From: Ixodes scapularis
Lineage: Eukaryota; Arthropoda; Arachnida; Ixodida; Ixodidae
DNA: 64,000 bases
Reading direction: 5' to 3'
Assembly (NCBI RefSeq): GCF_016920785.2
Contig: NW_024609879.1
Coordinates: forward strand, 10,851,145 to 10,915,144
This document shows positions 1 to 11,245 of this stretch, piece after piece; position 1 is the stretch's first letter; the number at the start of each line of letters is the position of its first letter. The notes beneath the pieces are model-generated. The model saw only the letters and a list, made by a program, of their open reading frames with translations, had not been told where the DNA came from and ran no database searches. The position numbers and the translations under genes are program-made.

Positions 1-43
1 TGCAGACTATTTACACACTGCAGACGAAATGCAAAGAAATATA

Positions 44-718
44 CCGGGTGTTTTTTCGAAGACTTTCAAAAATCCTGAAAATTAGGGCGTCTGAACAAAA
101 AAGAAACTGTCTTCTGGAACAAACTACCAGCCACCGCGGACGTCAGGAATTGTCAAAACCTACTAATTAGCCTGCTAACTAATTAAAATTTGTTAATTAA
201 CTTCTTATTTATTGGAAATAGACATATGGTCCCAATTTGAAAGTTGCTGTGCGTTATCGAAAACCACTAAATATGTCATTTTCAGAAAGACTTTGAGCGC
301 GTGAGAAGAGTAGTAGCGCACCAAAATTACCACTCGTGGAGGAGATACAAGGCTAGCGGTTGCGGTAAGGCGCGCGCGCGATTTTTCCGCCTCCTTATCT
401 ACCCCAGCGGTATACCTGCTCCACCAGTGGTAACTTTACTGCGCTACTACTCTTCTCACGCGCTGAAAGTCTTCCTGAAAATGACTGATTTAGTAGTTTT
501 CGATAACGCACCGCAACTTTCTAATTGAGACCACATGTCTATTTCTACTAATTAAAAAGTTAATTACCAAATTTTAATTAATTATTGGGCTCATTGGTAT
601 GTTTTTGGGCAATTCCGGACGTCCACCGAGACTGGTAGTTTATTCCAGAAAACAGTTCCTTTTTTTTCAAGCGCCCCAATTTTTTAGGATTTTTGAAAGT
701 CTTCGCAAAAACAACCGG
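44..718. repeat. long palindromic foldback element
   Basis: The two halves are inverted copies of each other over almost the whole 675 bp. The left end begins CCGGGTG followed by a T-run and CGAAGACTTTCAAAAATCC, and the right end is the imperfect reverse complement of it. Matching blocks continue inward, for example GTGAGAAGAGTAGTAGCGC near 301 against its complement near 455, to a GC-rich centre near 380. TATA sits on both outer sides (40-43 and 719-722) and may be the target duplication. Any reading frame here is a by-product of symmetry. It is likely a non-autonomous foldback DNA element; a partial relative lies at 21630-22165. Confidence 0.75.
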
Positions 719-726
719 TATATAAC

Positions 727-3600
727 GTACTGTATGATCACCCTTCTGCACCACGTTTTCAAAAACATGGCATAATAAACATACATAACACGTATGCATT
801 TCATGTAAGTATAATCTATAAACAAGAAGCAAAAAAACATGATTCTTCTTACTCAGTTAGTTTGTATATGTAAAACAGCAATCTCATATCCCCTGCGTAG
901 CATTGACATATGGAACATTTATTCGTGTAAAACGAATTATAGAAAGAAAATGATAAAACGCAAACTTTCAAAAGTGTTTGATTTCTGTAATATTTGAAAT
1001 ATGTAAGTATAATCTACATAGAATTATTTGAACTTTTCTTTTCTAACACGATTATGAAGACATGAGTATAGGCGTTATGATTGTGGAGCGTATAGAGTCA
1101 GTTCCAATGGAAAAAAAGCTTGTTGGTATGATTGATAAACAGTGTCGCCGCGATGTGCTGTACTGTCTGCCTTTTTGTTTTCTACACTGTATAATTTCTG
1201 GAAGGAGGGAGCTCGTCAAGCTCGTTTTTTCAGCTCTTTTCCTTCAACCTTCCATATCGTTCGGATGGATAATAAGGGCATTAATATTATTCTTGAAGAT
1301 TCTGAAAATGGTAGGCGCAACCTGCACGTCCAACGAACATATAAAAGAAAGTTGTTTCCTTCCACCATGACGTCATAAGATCGCGCTGAAGAGGGCGTGG
1401 AGGTTGAACTAAGGCAATGTTCATCTGGAGGTCATTTGCGAGGACACAAAATTGATTTAGAGTTCCATGTGATTTCTCCTCAGAATGATGAGAAATGCGC
1501 AAACATGTTGCATTTCCGCTCTGGTTGGAAGTGTTTTTACACACATTAAAAAGCTGCATCTTACATCCATCATCGTTAAGCACAGTGACAAAGGTTAGTA
1601 TTGCCAAAAACATTTTACAGAGCAAGAACGTCAACGTCGAAATTCAGGCTCAACCTTCCAGTAAGTTATAACTTGCCGATTTCAAGGGAGGTTCTATATA
1701 ATTGTTTAAAGTATTGTGGATAGTATATGGTTTTTTGTTTGTTTCTTGTATACATTAGCGAGCGCAGAGCCAGTGCTACGAAATAAAATAATATATCAAA
1801 AATAGTAAAAAAAAGTATTCTCGAATCCGTAATTCAATCACAGCAAAATGCATTCCTGTATTTGTATTTCAGAATACATTTTTCATGCTCACATGTATTT
1901 CTGATGCATATTGAGATACTTTTTTATAAACATATTTCAATATTAGTATTTTAACTTTCTTTGTCACGTATTTTAGTGTTTGTATTTCCAAATACATTTC
2001 AGGGTATTTCTTCCCAACCCTGGAACACTCCTAGCGAACGAAGGGTGAAAAACGGTGGATGCCACTTGTTGGGCTTCTTTGCAACAACATGGCCGATGGA
2101 TGCGGTGAATCTCATACTTTGTTGTTGCAGCGATGAGCCACGGCCATTTTGGTGACCTTAATAAACAAGCACGTGAAGCTACGCTGCCTACCAGAATTTA
2201 GGAAGCGAAAGCAGACGAGATGCGTAACGACCTCCTCTCGGAGCTCCTCAGCTTTACTGCAACGCGGTGTCGGTTTCGGTGGAGTCGCCAGCAACCTTTC
2301 AAGATGTGATTAAACCTTCGCGCTTTATGTTTTGTTCCGTGCTTCTTTTTTTTCTAATATATGGCGCTTTAGTAATAATTATTTTTATCGTTTTTCACTT
2401 TGTGCAGAAAAGCGAATTTCAGACCTTGAGTAATATTTTCAGGTTTTGTATATTTCTTTTCAGATCGCAGCTGACACCAATAGAAGTAGGAGGGGAAGTC
2501 AAACCCCAAATTAGAGCTTCTTCACAAAACCCCCTCACAACGGATAAAAAGATAGCCCTTCATCCTCGACATTATTTGCTTTGCTATTAGGATTGTTATT
2601 TATAAGGTTAGAGTTAACAATATCTTTTGCAGAAGTCCCTTTGTTCGATTCTTGTTTATTGTTTCTTGGATTTTGGATTTTGGTCCTAACAGCAGATGTA
2701 AGTTCTTAACAACTCACTTGTCATACCTAGACTAGGCCACAACTGACTCCAAATCCTTTTTTTTTTTTTTTGAGCGGGTTTCTGAAAATATAGTAGTTCA
2801 TCTTTTCAGTGAATTTCGCAGCCTAACAAAGCACAGATATAGCCTTATACTTAAAAAGCGGCCTGAAGGACAGAGCGAGACTGGTTCGGAACTTTCAACC
2901 CAGCCATTGAATTGTTTTGAACGATGGCCACGCGTCTGCGGAAAAACTTCCGTAGAACGAATTTTTCTTCAATAAAATTCCGCCCTTCTTAAATGTGGTG
3001 TACGTGGGTGTTTAGTGTTTCTCTATTCACTTAAAATTACCTGGACGCTTTTTAACTATATTTCAGAATGGCGGCTGACTGACCGCTAATCGCAGGACGG
3101 ATTTCTCTAAACTTTTCTATGTCGAGTACAATGTAACGAGTATGGAGGACATGGGACTACCCTGTCCAACCAAAGACAATGACCTTTAATTAACGTACCA
3201 ATTGTGATGCTTCTTTAGCGTATTCTTTCATAGTAATTTGTCGCCCATCTGGCAATATTTCAGGACGGAAGATAAATCCTCTTCCCAATCTCAAAATGAA
3301 CTCAAAAAATTATTTTAGACTTCCTTCTTACTTTATAATCAACAAAAAACAGTGGAAGCAAAATGTTTCTCTTTTCTTACATAATGCTTGAAATTGCGGC
3401 AAAAAAACAATTATTTATGAAAAAAAAATAGAAGATAGGTCAAACACCGTTTTTTTCGCATCTGCTAGTGTTCGCGGTCCCGCCCCTTCAGACGCTTCTG
3501 TAGCCAACAGGAATTAAGAGCTCGGCGCCATGACGTCGTGATCATCATAGCCAATTAGAAGTAGACAAGTTGCGCACCTTAAAGCCATCTTTGAACTCTG
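727..3600. other. no gene recognised; AT-rich repeat at 1800-2035
   Basis: Short reading frames here have no family resemblance I can name. The stretch at 1800-2035 is made of GTATTTC and AAATACATTT words on both strands and ends at CCCAACCCTGG. The same kind of repeat recurs near 36940-37090, 38020-38170 and 40430-40870. A T-tract lies at 2759-2773. Confidence 0.5.
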
Positions 3601-3621
3601 ATACAAGTTTGTAAAATCTAG

Positions 3622-3654
3622 AAAATATTTAAGCAGGAGGCCTTCGTTTTAGTC
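3622..3654 (+). promoter_or_regulatory. candidate core promoter (TATA-like plus initiator)
   Basis: A TATA-like block, AAAATATTTAAG, starts at 3622. About 25 bp further on, TTTTAGTCC around 3647-3655 could act as an initiator. It lies about 60 bp before the ATG of a signal-peptide exon, which is the spacing expected of an arthropod core promoter. There is no experimental support. Confidence 0.3.
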
Positions 3655-3709
3655 CTGTTGTAGTTCTGTCCACCTCAACAAAAAGAGAGGTGCAGCGCCG
3701 GACGGTGAA

Positions 3710-4512
3710 ATGAGAGCCACGACGCTTATTTTAATGGCCGTTTCTCTACTTATCACGTGAGTGTTCCTTCATAAGTAATGCTATTATAACTCTGCATTTT
3801 CATAAATTTATTCTATCGTTAAATGAGCAGATTTTTTAAACAAAAGCATATTATCATGAGCGTTAACGCACGCAATCTATTTTGATTGGAGGATTTCCCT
3901 TTTCTTCCTCGAAATGCACATTGGGGGAGAATGCTGTTAAACAAGTATATGCCAAGGATCAATAAAATATTCTACGTTAAAAAAAAGCTTCACCCAAATA
4001 CTCCGTTGAAATTATTGGCGATCATGCTTTATTGTTCTTTGGCATTGCATCAAGTCTATGTAGTACGCTAAAAAAATCTGTTTAAAGAATGCAAAAGTAT
4101 GTCAAGGAACAACTAGTGTCAAAACCCATATCTTTGTCTGTATCGACAAAAAGATTGTTTGTCGGCGGTCCACTCAACGCAATTTTTGACTATTAAAAAT
4201 GCAAGCCAGAAAACAACGGTTTTTATTCTGTTCTTGTTGTTTTTCAACGTAGGCTACAAGAAAAATAATTGTATTTCAACATATCACTCGAAACCGAGGT
4301 TAATGGAGAAGAAGTGCAAGGTTAGCATAGCAACATCAATATTGAGATTTATACTTAGCGAAGGTGTTCGGTATCAATCACTTTGTTTGCATTCTTAGGC
4401 TCAACTGAGGGTGACTAATTGTCTCGTTTTCCGTAGTGCGAATTTAGTCTGGACATGCTGGAGTGGAAATAATGCCTACTACGAAGAATCTAGAAAATAC
4501 TGCAACAAACCA
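3710..4512 (+). CDS. candidate small secreted Cys-containing protein, 5' exons only
   Basis: Exon 1 (3710-3756) starts at ATG and encodes a signal-peptide-like stretch, MRATTLILMAVSLLIT, before a good donor GTGAGT. Exon 2 (4437-4512) follows an acceptor ending TTTTCCGTAG and restores the frame, since exon 1 ends after two bases of a codon. It encodes about 25 residues with the pattern W-T-C-W-S-G-N-N then Y-C-N-K-P, and ends at donor GTAAGAAG. This suggests a short secreted peptide with disulfides, as is common in tick salivary or haemolymph repertoires, but I do not recognise the family. A third exon is uncertain: an acceptor at 5038-5039 would give a 50-residue tail with C-N-V-D-C and a stop at 5190-5192, while another frame over the same bases (5051-5251) is also Cys-containing. 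The model rests on splice phase and the signal peptide alone. Confidence 0.33.
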
Positions 4513-5780
4513 GTAAGAAGCTCAATAATTTTGTTGTTTTTGGCGAATCTCTATAGTATTCTAAAATATTAGTGATGTCTCCTTAGTAATAACCCCATCA
4601 ATATGGGTTTTTTATGTTTAGAAATAGAAGTTGTATCCGTTCCCACCCAATTTTGCCTCGTTACCACTCAGTCCGGATAATGTACAGGTAGTTTGAAGAA
4701 AACTAGGTAAATAATTAAGTTTTGTTCCCGTTTTAGTCTCGAGAAGCTTTCTAAGAACCCTCCTCCAAAGATAAATAAAAAAACTCTAGTGAAGCTCTTG
4801 GGTAAAAGGGTACATCCAGAGGTTCACTACTGTTTTTGTTGGTTGTCCTTCCAGAGATAAAAACCCCTGGGCATTGAACAATTACTCTGTTTCTTAGGGT
4901 TCTCCGCCCAAATAAGACACTCACCCTTCTCTTCCTCTGTATGCTGCTGGTCATGGCAATCGGTCCACTCATCACGATCCCACGCGTCATCACCAAACAT
5001 CTCAGAGGACATAAAATCGCACCTGTATTCTCGGCCGAGGTGATATCCTCATGGGAACACATGGCAAGCGGAGGTTGCAATGTCGACTGCGTTTCAAGAA
5101 GAATTGGTCATGTAACTTTTCATTTGGAACAACTTTGGGCACGAACCATAAACACGCCGAGGGTGACACCGGCTGTCATAGGTACCCTATAAAAAATTGG
5201 GACATTTATCAATCGCTCGTATTCGGTAAGAATTTATTCGAGAGAGCATGAATCTAACGAATACCTAAAGGGACAAGGATTTTCACGTTGAAAGAATTGT
5301 TATCTTGTCATTTTTATAATGTTTGCATTGCAAAAAGTGAGACAAAACACGCCACCTTCCTCAGAATCACTGCAATCTTCATGCCTAATTGCAAATTAAT
5401 AATGAACAGTCACCCGTTAGTTTAGAATAGTCAAAGCCATAGCTGCGACAAGTCACGACGAAGTCGTTGGGAACCGGCGTCCCTCTCATGCTCCGTAGGG
5501 TGCAGGAACTAAAGCGTTCGGAACATATTATACATTTTGTTGCTTCAAAACGTATTTGTTTGATTTGCTTTCCGGAGAATGCGAGAACTTATCTCCCGGC
5601 CGGAACTCTTGTAATTGACAGTGCTCTGACTGCATTTTGTGGTAGGTTAGCTTTTCTTCCAGAGGGCGCGTGCACTGGGCATCGGGAACTACAAAGAGCC
5701 CATGTCCACATGCTTGCAAGCACAACGTCCCGACTGGTTTCCCTTGCCGCCAACCGTGTGCAGAATGCGCCTGAAGGTGG
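4513..5780. other. no firm gene; possible third exon near 5040-5192
   Basis: Apart from the optional last exon of the secreted-peptide model, I recognise nothing here. Reading frames on both strands are short and overlapping. Confidence 0.35.
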
Positions 5781-5789
5781 CTGGTAGGC

Positions 5790-5880
5790 TTACAATTGCA
5801 CGTGCTTCCTTACCCGAGCTGAAACATGGCGGTAGCCAGAGGTCCTGTTTGCAATGGTCGAAGAGCGGGTTGTTTACGCT
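5790..5880. repeat. dispersed repeat shared with 59790-59875
   Basis: The block containing ATTGCACG, ACATGGC, GGCCAG/TAGCCAG and GACCTGCTTGCAAT-like words matches, with about 30% mismatch by eye, the block at 59790-59875 in the same orientation. The family is unidentified and the copies are short and diverged. Confidence 0.4.
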
Positions 5881-5916
5881 GTGACAAAATTCAAAGGCCC
5901 GGCAATAAAAAAAAAA

Positions 5917-6340
5917 CATGGCACAGCTCAGTGGTTAGGCTTTCGCTTCGCACGCAGCGGACCCACTTTCTATAACTACTGGAGGGCGGACCATCTTTTT
6001 CCAGGATTTGACGACAATGACGACGGAGGACCTAAATCGCCAACTACAACATGGAAAAAACATAAACAATATCAACTATACCTCATCTCACCCCATGACG
6101 AAATAACGGCCAAAGTTACAAGCTGCCAGGTCCAATCACGGGGAAGTTAGAAACCAGGTGATGAGTTGCCCCGACGTGCGTATCAGCGTGCGTCTCAGGA
6201 ATATGCACGTGGGAATAAACGGGGTCTCTAACTGGCTTGCCATAGGACCTGGCAACTCGTTTCTGTGTTCTTTATCGTAGGGTGAGACGAGGTATACCAC
6301 GACAACTACAACATCACCAACGGACGTTAGTTGCAGTGGC
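5917..6340 (+). mobile_element. tRNA-derived SINE with nested hairpin insertion
   Basis: The head reads GGCACAGCTCAGTGGTTAGG, a pol III A-box like that of a tRNA D-arm, followed by CTTTCGCTTCGCACGCAGC, a phrase also seen in the tRNA-like head at 57256-57313. The B-box is degraded. Inside the tail, the 12-bp direct repeat CAACTACAACAT occurs at 6041-6052 and 6303-6314. It brackets about 250 bp whose two arms are inverted copies (ATACCTC-TCTCACCC near 6078 against its complement near 6280, and TGCCAGGTCC near 6122 against its complement near 6245). This looks like a second element inserted into the SINE with a 12-bp target duplication. Confidence 0.5.
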
Positions 6341-7190
6341 TGGAGGATCCCATAACACGTTCCGCTGTATCAATACGTCATTCGTTATTACGGGCGACTC
6401 ACATTGTGAGGTGTATATATGACGAACAGAGGTTTTTATAACAACGATACATGACAGTACTTTGTCTTTCAACAAGAAATAATGTGTGCTGCCGGAATAG
6501 ATAATTTTGATTTACTGAAGGCACAGCGTTAAGGAATATACTCACCATTACATCGTCCCAGCACTTCTTTAGCTCTTCTCTCATCTTTTGAGTGGCAGGA
6601 GAAGTTACGAGGTAAATAACAAAGACAAAGCAGAACTTTCTCTGAGTACACCTCGTATCCTCTTCCTTATGCTTCAGTGCCGTTACCATATCACAACTAT
6701 GCGTCAATGAGAAACCTAAGATTTTATGGTACGTACTGCGGCTTCCAGGAACTCAGTGAATATCTATAGAACAATAATTAATCTTAGAAAGAAACATGTT
6801 ACTAAACATAGTGCAGATTGGTTACGTGCACCCTTTTATGTGCACACAACCTAAAAGAGCGCCAGTCAAAATGGTGCATTCCACTGATTTCTATATATTC
6901 GGCCTCGCACTTAGAAACCAGTCCTTACGACTAATCTAACGCTCGAAAGCCTATAACAGAACACTATACACATTATCAAAATCAGGCATTCGTTCTGTAC
7001 TCTGCCCTTGAGATTTTCGTTACAATGCGCCCCCCCCCCCCCTTTTTACGTCAACATAGTACATACACGACTGATGGTTGCATATTGCATGGCAATGTAG
7101 ACAACATCGGAAGACGTCGTATTACAAACTGGTTTCCAGCAAAAATAAAAAGAAGAAAGCTAATGTGACTGTTAGCTGCATTCAACTAAA
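6341..7190. other. nothing recognised; short poly-C at 7031-7042
   Basis: No coding, RNA or element signature seen apart from a C-run followed by T-run near 7031. Confidence 0.4.
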
Positions 7191-7192
7191 GA

Positions 7193-8735
7193 AAATAGAG
7201 GGGATCGGTGGCCGTGTAGGCTAGCCCATACCGGCTCGAAACACGTGGAGCGAAACCTCGCAGTGCAGAACTCAAGCACCCTTGGTTCAACCCCCACCCC
7301 TGCCCGTTTCGACCTGGATGAGCAACGTACCGGCGGGTGGTCGTGTATCACTACTGCGGGCTGCACGTTAAAGACCCTATGCTAGGGGTTGTACTGCACT
7401 GGCTAAATTGTTCATCTACAGCTGAGAAACAATCCGCCCATTGAGGCAGACAAAGTTCAGGCTGTATAAACATGCACACAACACACAAATAAGACGGTTT
7501 GTGTGCATCAACAGCGTTAGGGTGTATGAATAATACGAGACAATGTATCTGCCTAATAGCAAAATACTCAAGTAGAAGCTTGGCGCATACAAACTTCTTA
7601 TTGTCTATGAAAGATGCACCTTAGCAATATAATTGGGGAAGCACCAAAGAGATAATTTTGTCCACAAAAAAAAAGCGAAAATGACCACGTAATAAAACGA
7701 AATGTTTGTCTTTATCGAGTTCGGAATTTCAATGTAATATGCCATCGACTGTTGACACTACCATGAGCGTACACGAAGCAAATATTATTATTCACGAGCA
7801 TATGCACCCCACTTAATCATCGAAGAATGTAAGGCTAAAATCACCTGCAGAACCATACCCAAATGCTGCTCTTTAAAACATATGTATCCGCAAACCCGTT
7901 TAAAATAATTGTGATTTAATTTCAAATTAGGTGTATGTTACACTGATATCTAAATGTGGATGAAATTACGCTATTTTTTTCTTACATTGCACTAAGAAAG
8001 ACGCACACGCTCAACCTAAACAGCCGTTTGTCCAACTTATGCGGTGTCGTTTTATACATTTAACTGTATATAATAATTGTATTCAGGTTCGAGCCATGAA
8101 ACGCATTCAAGTGACATCATGATTCAGTGCGGACCCGCTTTCCGCCATAGTTGATTGCAATGTTCGCTTGGCGCTTGGTGTGCGCACGGAATTACAGAAG
8201 GTCATGTGGTTCTCACGTAGCCATGTTGCGTGTTTTTGCGTTTCTTTGTCGGTGTACTCATGGCGGATAGTCACTGTGAGTGTCCTACGGTCAAACTGAG
8301 GCAGCATACGCGAGAACGGCTCTGAAGACTCAGACTCTCGAAAAACTTCGCAGTGGTAATGAGACTCACGGGCGTGCTCCGAGTGTCAGCAGACTGAACG
8401 TGCAGCTCCGTGACGTTCCAAAAGCCGAGGAAGTTGATATGAAAGATTACCTTCCGCATGAAGCAAGTGGGATCATTTTGGAGTCAGTCGTTCGAGTTTA
8501 AAGTTGTAAAATAAAAATAACGTACGCTAAGTGCATACACACGGCATACGAAATGCAACCTATTTGGCGATTTCACCGATCGTAATCTTTTAACTTAGCT
8601 ATGTGCAGCAATATGCGTTTAAACCGGAATTTTACTTCAGGGTGTTACATCGGGCTCTAGAGAACACTTCGATATAAAAGGAGTGCACATGGCGAACTTT
8701 AGTGACCATCCTCTTGCTTCATTGCTAATGTCTAC
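7193..8735. repeat. 1.5-kb direct repeat, copy 1
   Basis: This block aligns in the same orientation along its whole length with 12096-13670. Shared landmarks are a SINE-like head, AGGCAGAC-AAGTTCAGGCTGTATAA (7443 and 12350), GAGTTCGGAAT-TCAATGTAATAT (7717 and 12636), CATCGAAGAATGTA (7818 and 12739), and ATGGCGAACTTTAGT close to the right end (8690 and 13636). By eye, a quarter to a third of positions differ and indels are frequent. It may be an old segmental duplication, or degraded long terminal repeats of the Ty3-like material between the copies. Confidence 0.65.
7200..7465 (+). mobile_element. SINE-like head inside repeat copy 1
   Basis: GGTTCAACCCC at 7283-7293 resembles a pol III B-box. 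It is followed by GTCGTGTATCACTACTG and CACGTTAAAGACCC, a phrase typical of tRNA-derived SINE bodies in arthropods, including ticks. The same body occurs in copy 2 at 12140-12370, so the SINE was present before the duplication. Confidence 0.45.
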
Positions 8736-8740
8736 ATCTC

Positions 8741-9324
8741 ATGTGGCAAAGTCGGATGATGCTTGGTGTCCAGTTTTTCGTAACGACAAACCATTCTATT
8801 TCTTCAAGCCACTCAGCCGCATTCTCCCTCAAAGTTGGGAATCGTCTGCTTTATAGAGCGGGCAGAGATAAATGGCGTCGGAAATTTATTATCACCCTTG
8901 GACGACGATCCACAACAAATCAACTGTCATTGCATCGTCACTCACATTCTTTGTTGTGTCGGGGTTACCTCCCGTCGAGGTGATAGGGATCGAGATCTTC
9001 ACCTTAATGTCGACAAGAGGGACAGAGTACGCCGAAGACACTTCTCAATGTCCCACGATTGCTCATCAAGATGTGATTAAGAGTCATTCTACACGAACAG
9101 TCACAGGCCCACTTAATGCTGCAGATACCTCTGGTAGACGTGGTCGGCCTCACCACAGTGTTACCAGAGTGGTCGTTGGTCGACAGTTTACCTTACCTTC
9201 GTCATCCTCGGTGAACGTTTTTCAGCGCGGACCTACAGTGGTCGTTCCAACGTCGGGAAATACTGCGGCGTTGGGGTGTCCCGTTGAATAGGCATTGAAT
9301 ACTAACATGCAGACGGTGGCAGTC
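8741..9324. other. unrecognised sequence left of the Ty3 fragments
   Basis: Plus-strand frames (for example 8872-9291) have no recognisable family. The position is just downstream, on the minus strand, of degraded Gag, so this may be decayed continuation of that element. Confidence 0.35.
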
Positions 9325-10065
9325 GTCATGCCAGTGCGGCGTACCACACCTCCGTCTCCCTCGGTTCTCCAGATGCCGCTTCGCTCCCAGAAGTCTCTGT
9401 TTGAAATGCCTGTTGAGCTTCTTGAACAATCTCGGCAATCTGAATAAAATCCGGGCGACTGGTGGCAGGAAGTAGCTTCCTGATTTCCCGGACAACGTCG
9501 TGGAGGATGTCGCGGATGTCTGGGAGGCTGGCGTTGAGGTTGCAGCTGGATGACTCGAGTGTCGAGACGCCGGGAAGTTGTTGATAGCAACGGGCTGGGG
9601 TATGCAGTGTACGTTCAATGTTGGAAGCCTCGGTGATGAACTCTTGGACTGTTGTCGGGGGTTGGCAGAGAAGGCTGCCGAAAATGTTGTCCCTTATATG
9701 AGGAATTTAAGGATTCTTAGCTTCTTGTTTTCTGCAGCATGAGGGTTGGCCCGGTCGCTCGATCAGGCGGAAACCATCCTCCACGAAGGCGGTGACGCTC
9801 TCGTGTGGGCCGCGTTCTGGACCGAATAAGGTTTCTGTCTTTCTTTCGTGAATGTTGGCTGACGAACGCGCGCTTCAGTTTGATCTTGCAAACTTCACAT
9901 GTCTTTAAGGAGGATTTGTGGTTTTCAAACCAGTGCATGGCAGTTTCTTCCACGACAAGTATAGGTATTACAGGTGCTGGTCTTCTGTCAACCCATTGTG
10001 GCGGGCGACACAATCATATTGGTCAATCCAGTTCTCGACGTCTTCACACAGTTCGCCATGACAGG
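9325..10065 (-). pseudogene. Ty3-like Gag fragment, frameshifted
   Basis: Minus-strand translation gives a capsid-like stretch, beginning E-N-W-I-D-Q-Y-D near 10030. After a frameshift near 9950 it continues W-F-E-N-H-K-S-S-L-K-T and F-V-S-Q-H-S-R-K. Further on come a run of the type P-T-T-V-Q-E-F-I-T-E-A (near 9630) and a C-terminal segment S-L-P-D-I-R-D-I-L-H-D-V-V-R-E-I (near 9490). This is the layout of retrotransposon Gag capsid of the Ty3/gypsy type. It is broken by several frameshifts and stops, and no zinc knuckle is evident. It lies on the same strand as the reverse-transcriptase/RNase H fragment but downstream of it, the reverse of the usual gag-pol order. Confidence 0.5.
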
Positions 10066-10800
10066 ACGTCGGAGTACGAGGTACATCGGGCGTGCAAACA
10101 ACGGTGGGGGCGGGCGCGCGGTTTGCTTTACGGGTTTGTCAATGTTGGCTTAGTTCGCTTCGGGTTCCTTGCAGGACATCGAATTCTGGGAGTTCTTCCT
10201 GGTAGCAGCGACTTCCTCGGTATTCAGGTTCTTAGTGGTTTATTTCAGGCGTTCGGTCTCGTGGGACTCGCATGTCTTGAGTGTTTTCTGCCGGGCTAGC
10301 GAGTGGACTTGATTCATGGCTCCACGAGGGTGAAAGACGCAAGACAGCCCGCCACCCGTGTCCCGTCGTTGGAAAACTGCTTTGAGCAGCTGCCAAGGTG
10401 CGCAAACTTCCTCCCCCTTAAACTTCTTCCGGCATGTCGACGACGGTGTTGTTGTTGTGGGCTTCAGGGGGTGGATGGCGCTGCTGGTCGGAGTGGCGCA
10501 GCAGGTCCTGTCGACGCCGCTGGACGAAAGCGGTGACCTGTTCAAGGTCGCGCTAGCCGAGCTGGTTGATGAGTGTGATGCGGTCAGCGTCCCTCGTCTG
10601 CCCACGAAGTTGTCCGCATTCATGTGCCGCCCGACAGATCTCGGGGACCCCACAGAGCGGACAGAGAAGGCGCAGCTCCCCTGTTGTGTAGAGTGCAGCC
10701 GGCTCTAGGGATGCCGATCCTGTAGGGTTGATCCGCGGAATGGCCCGGGAATGGTTGCCCGAGTGCCGCCCTACTTTGGGCGAGGCTGGTCCCTCCATCG
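10066..10800 (-). other. probable degraded Ty3-related sequence between pol and gag pieces
   Basis: The minus strand stays open in pieces, for example L-C-P-L-C-G-V-P-E-I-C near 10650 and F-V-Q-R-R-R-Q-D-L-L near 10540. I cannot assign a domain. By position it belongs to the same decayed retroelement complex. Confidence 0.3.
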
Positions 10801-11245
10801 TAGGTCCGACACCCAGCCGAGAGAGGTGTGCTCTTTGAGAATGGTCCAGGTTGCTACGTTCTGCAACACTGTAGTTATGCTCGGTTGGAGTTAGCATGTG
10901 GCTCGAGAAAGCAAGTGACCGAAGATCACCGCCATACTCCTGCTGCAGGACAGCACGCAGGCAACAGTCGCTTGCATCCGCCTTCAGAACGTACAAGTCT
11001 GAGAGCTGTTCAGAAGAGTTGTCAGACATGACTTTTGAAAGGGCTGTGAATGCTCATTGTTGTTGTTTGGCCAAAAACCGCTTGACACTTTTATTTAGAA
11101 GGTGATTGAGCGGTTGAGATATCTCAAACGAGTGTGGATTGAAATCCCTCTAGAACGCAATCATTCCGAGGTATCTTTGTAGGCCCTTTACGTTACTTGG
11201 GCTTGAGTATTCTGTTCGTGCGAGCAACCTATCTTCGTTGGGGCG
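10800..11245 (-). pseudogene. Ty3-like reverse transcriptase C-terminus plus RNase H fragment
   Basis: The minus strand starts with L-R-P-N-E-D-R-L (near 11235), then G-L-Q-R-Y-L-G-M-I-A-F and D-F-N-P-H-S-F-E-I-S-Q-P-L-N-H-L-L, the connection between reverse transcriptase and RNase H in Ty3/gypsy Pol. Around 10965-10815 follows the RNase H segment: K-A-D-A-S-D-C-C-L-R-A-V-L-Q-Q-E with its catalytic Asp, then S-H-M-L-T-P-T-E-H-N-Y-S-V-A-E-R. In-frame stops occur in the connection. The polymerase core and integrase are absent. The fragment is clearly a dead Pol relic. Confidence 0.7.

Noticed and set aside
301..528. A 75-codon gene at the left edge
   Set aside because: It lies wholly inside the palindrome and spans its centre.
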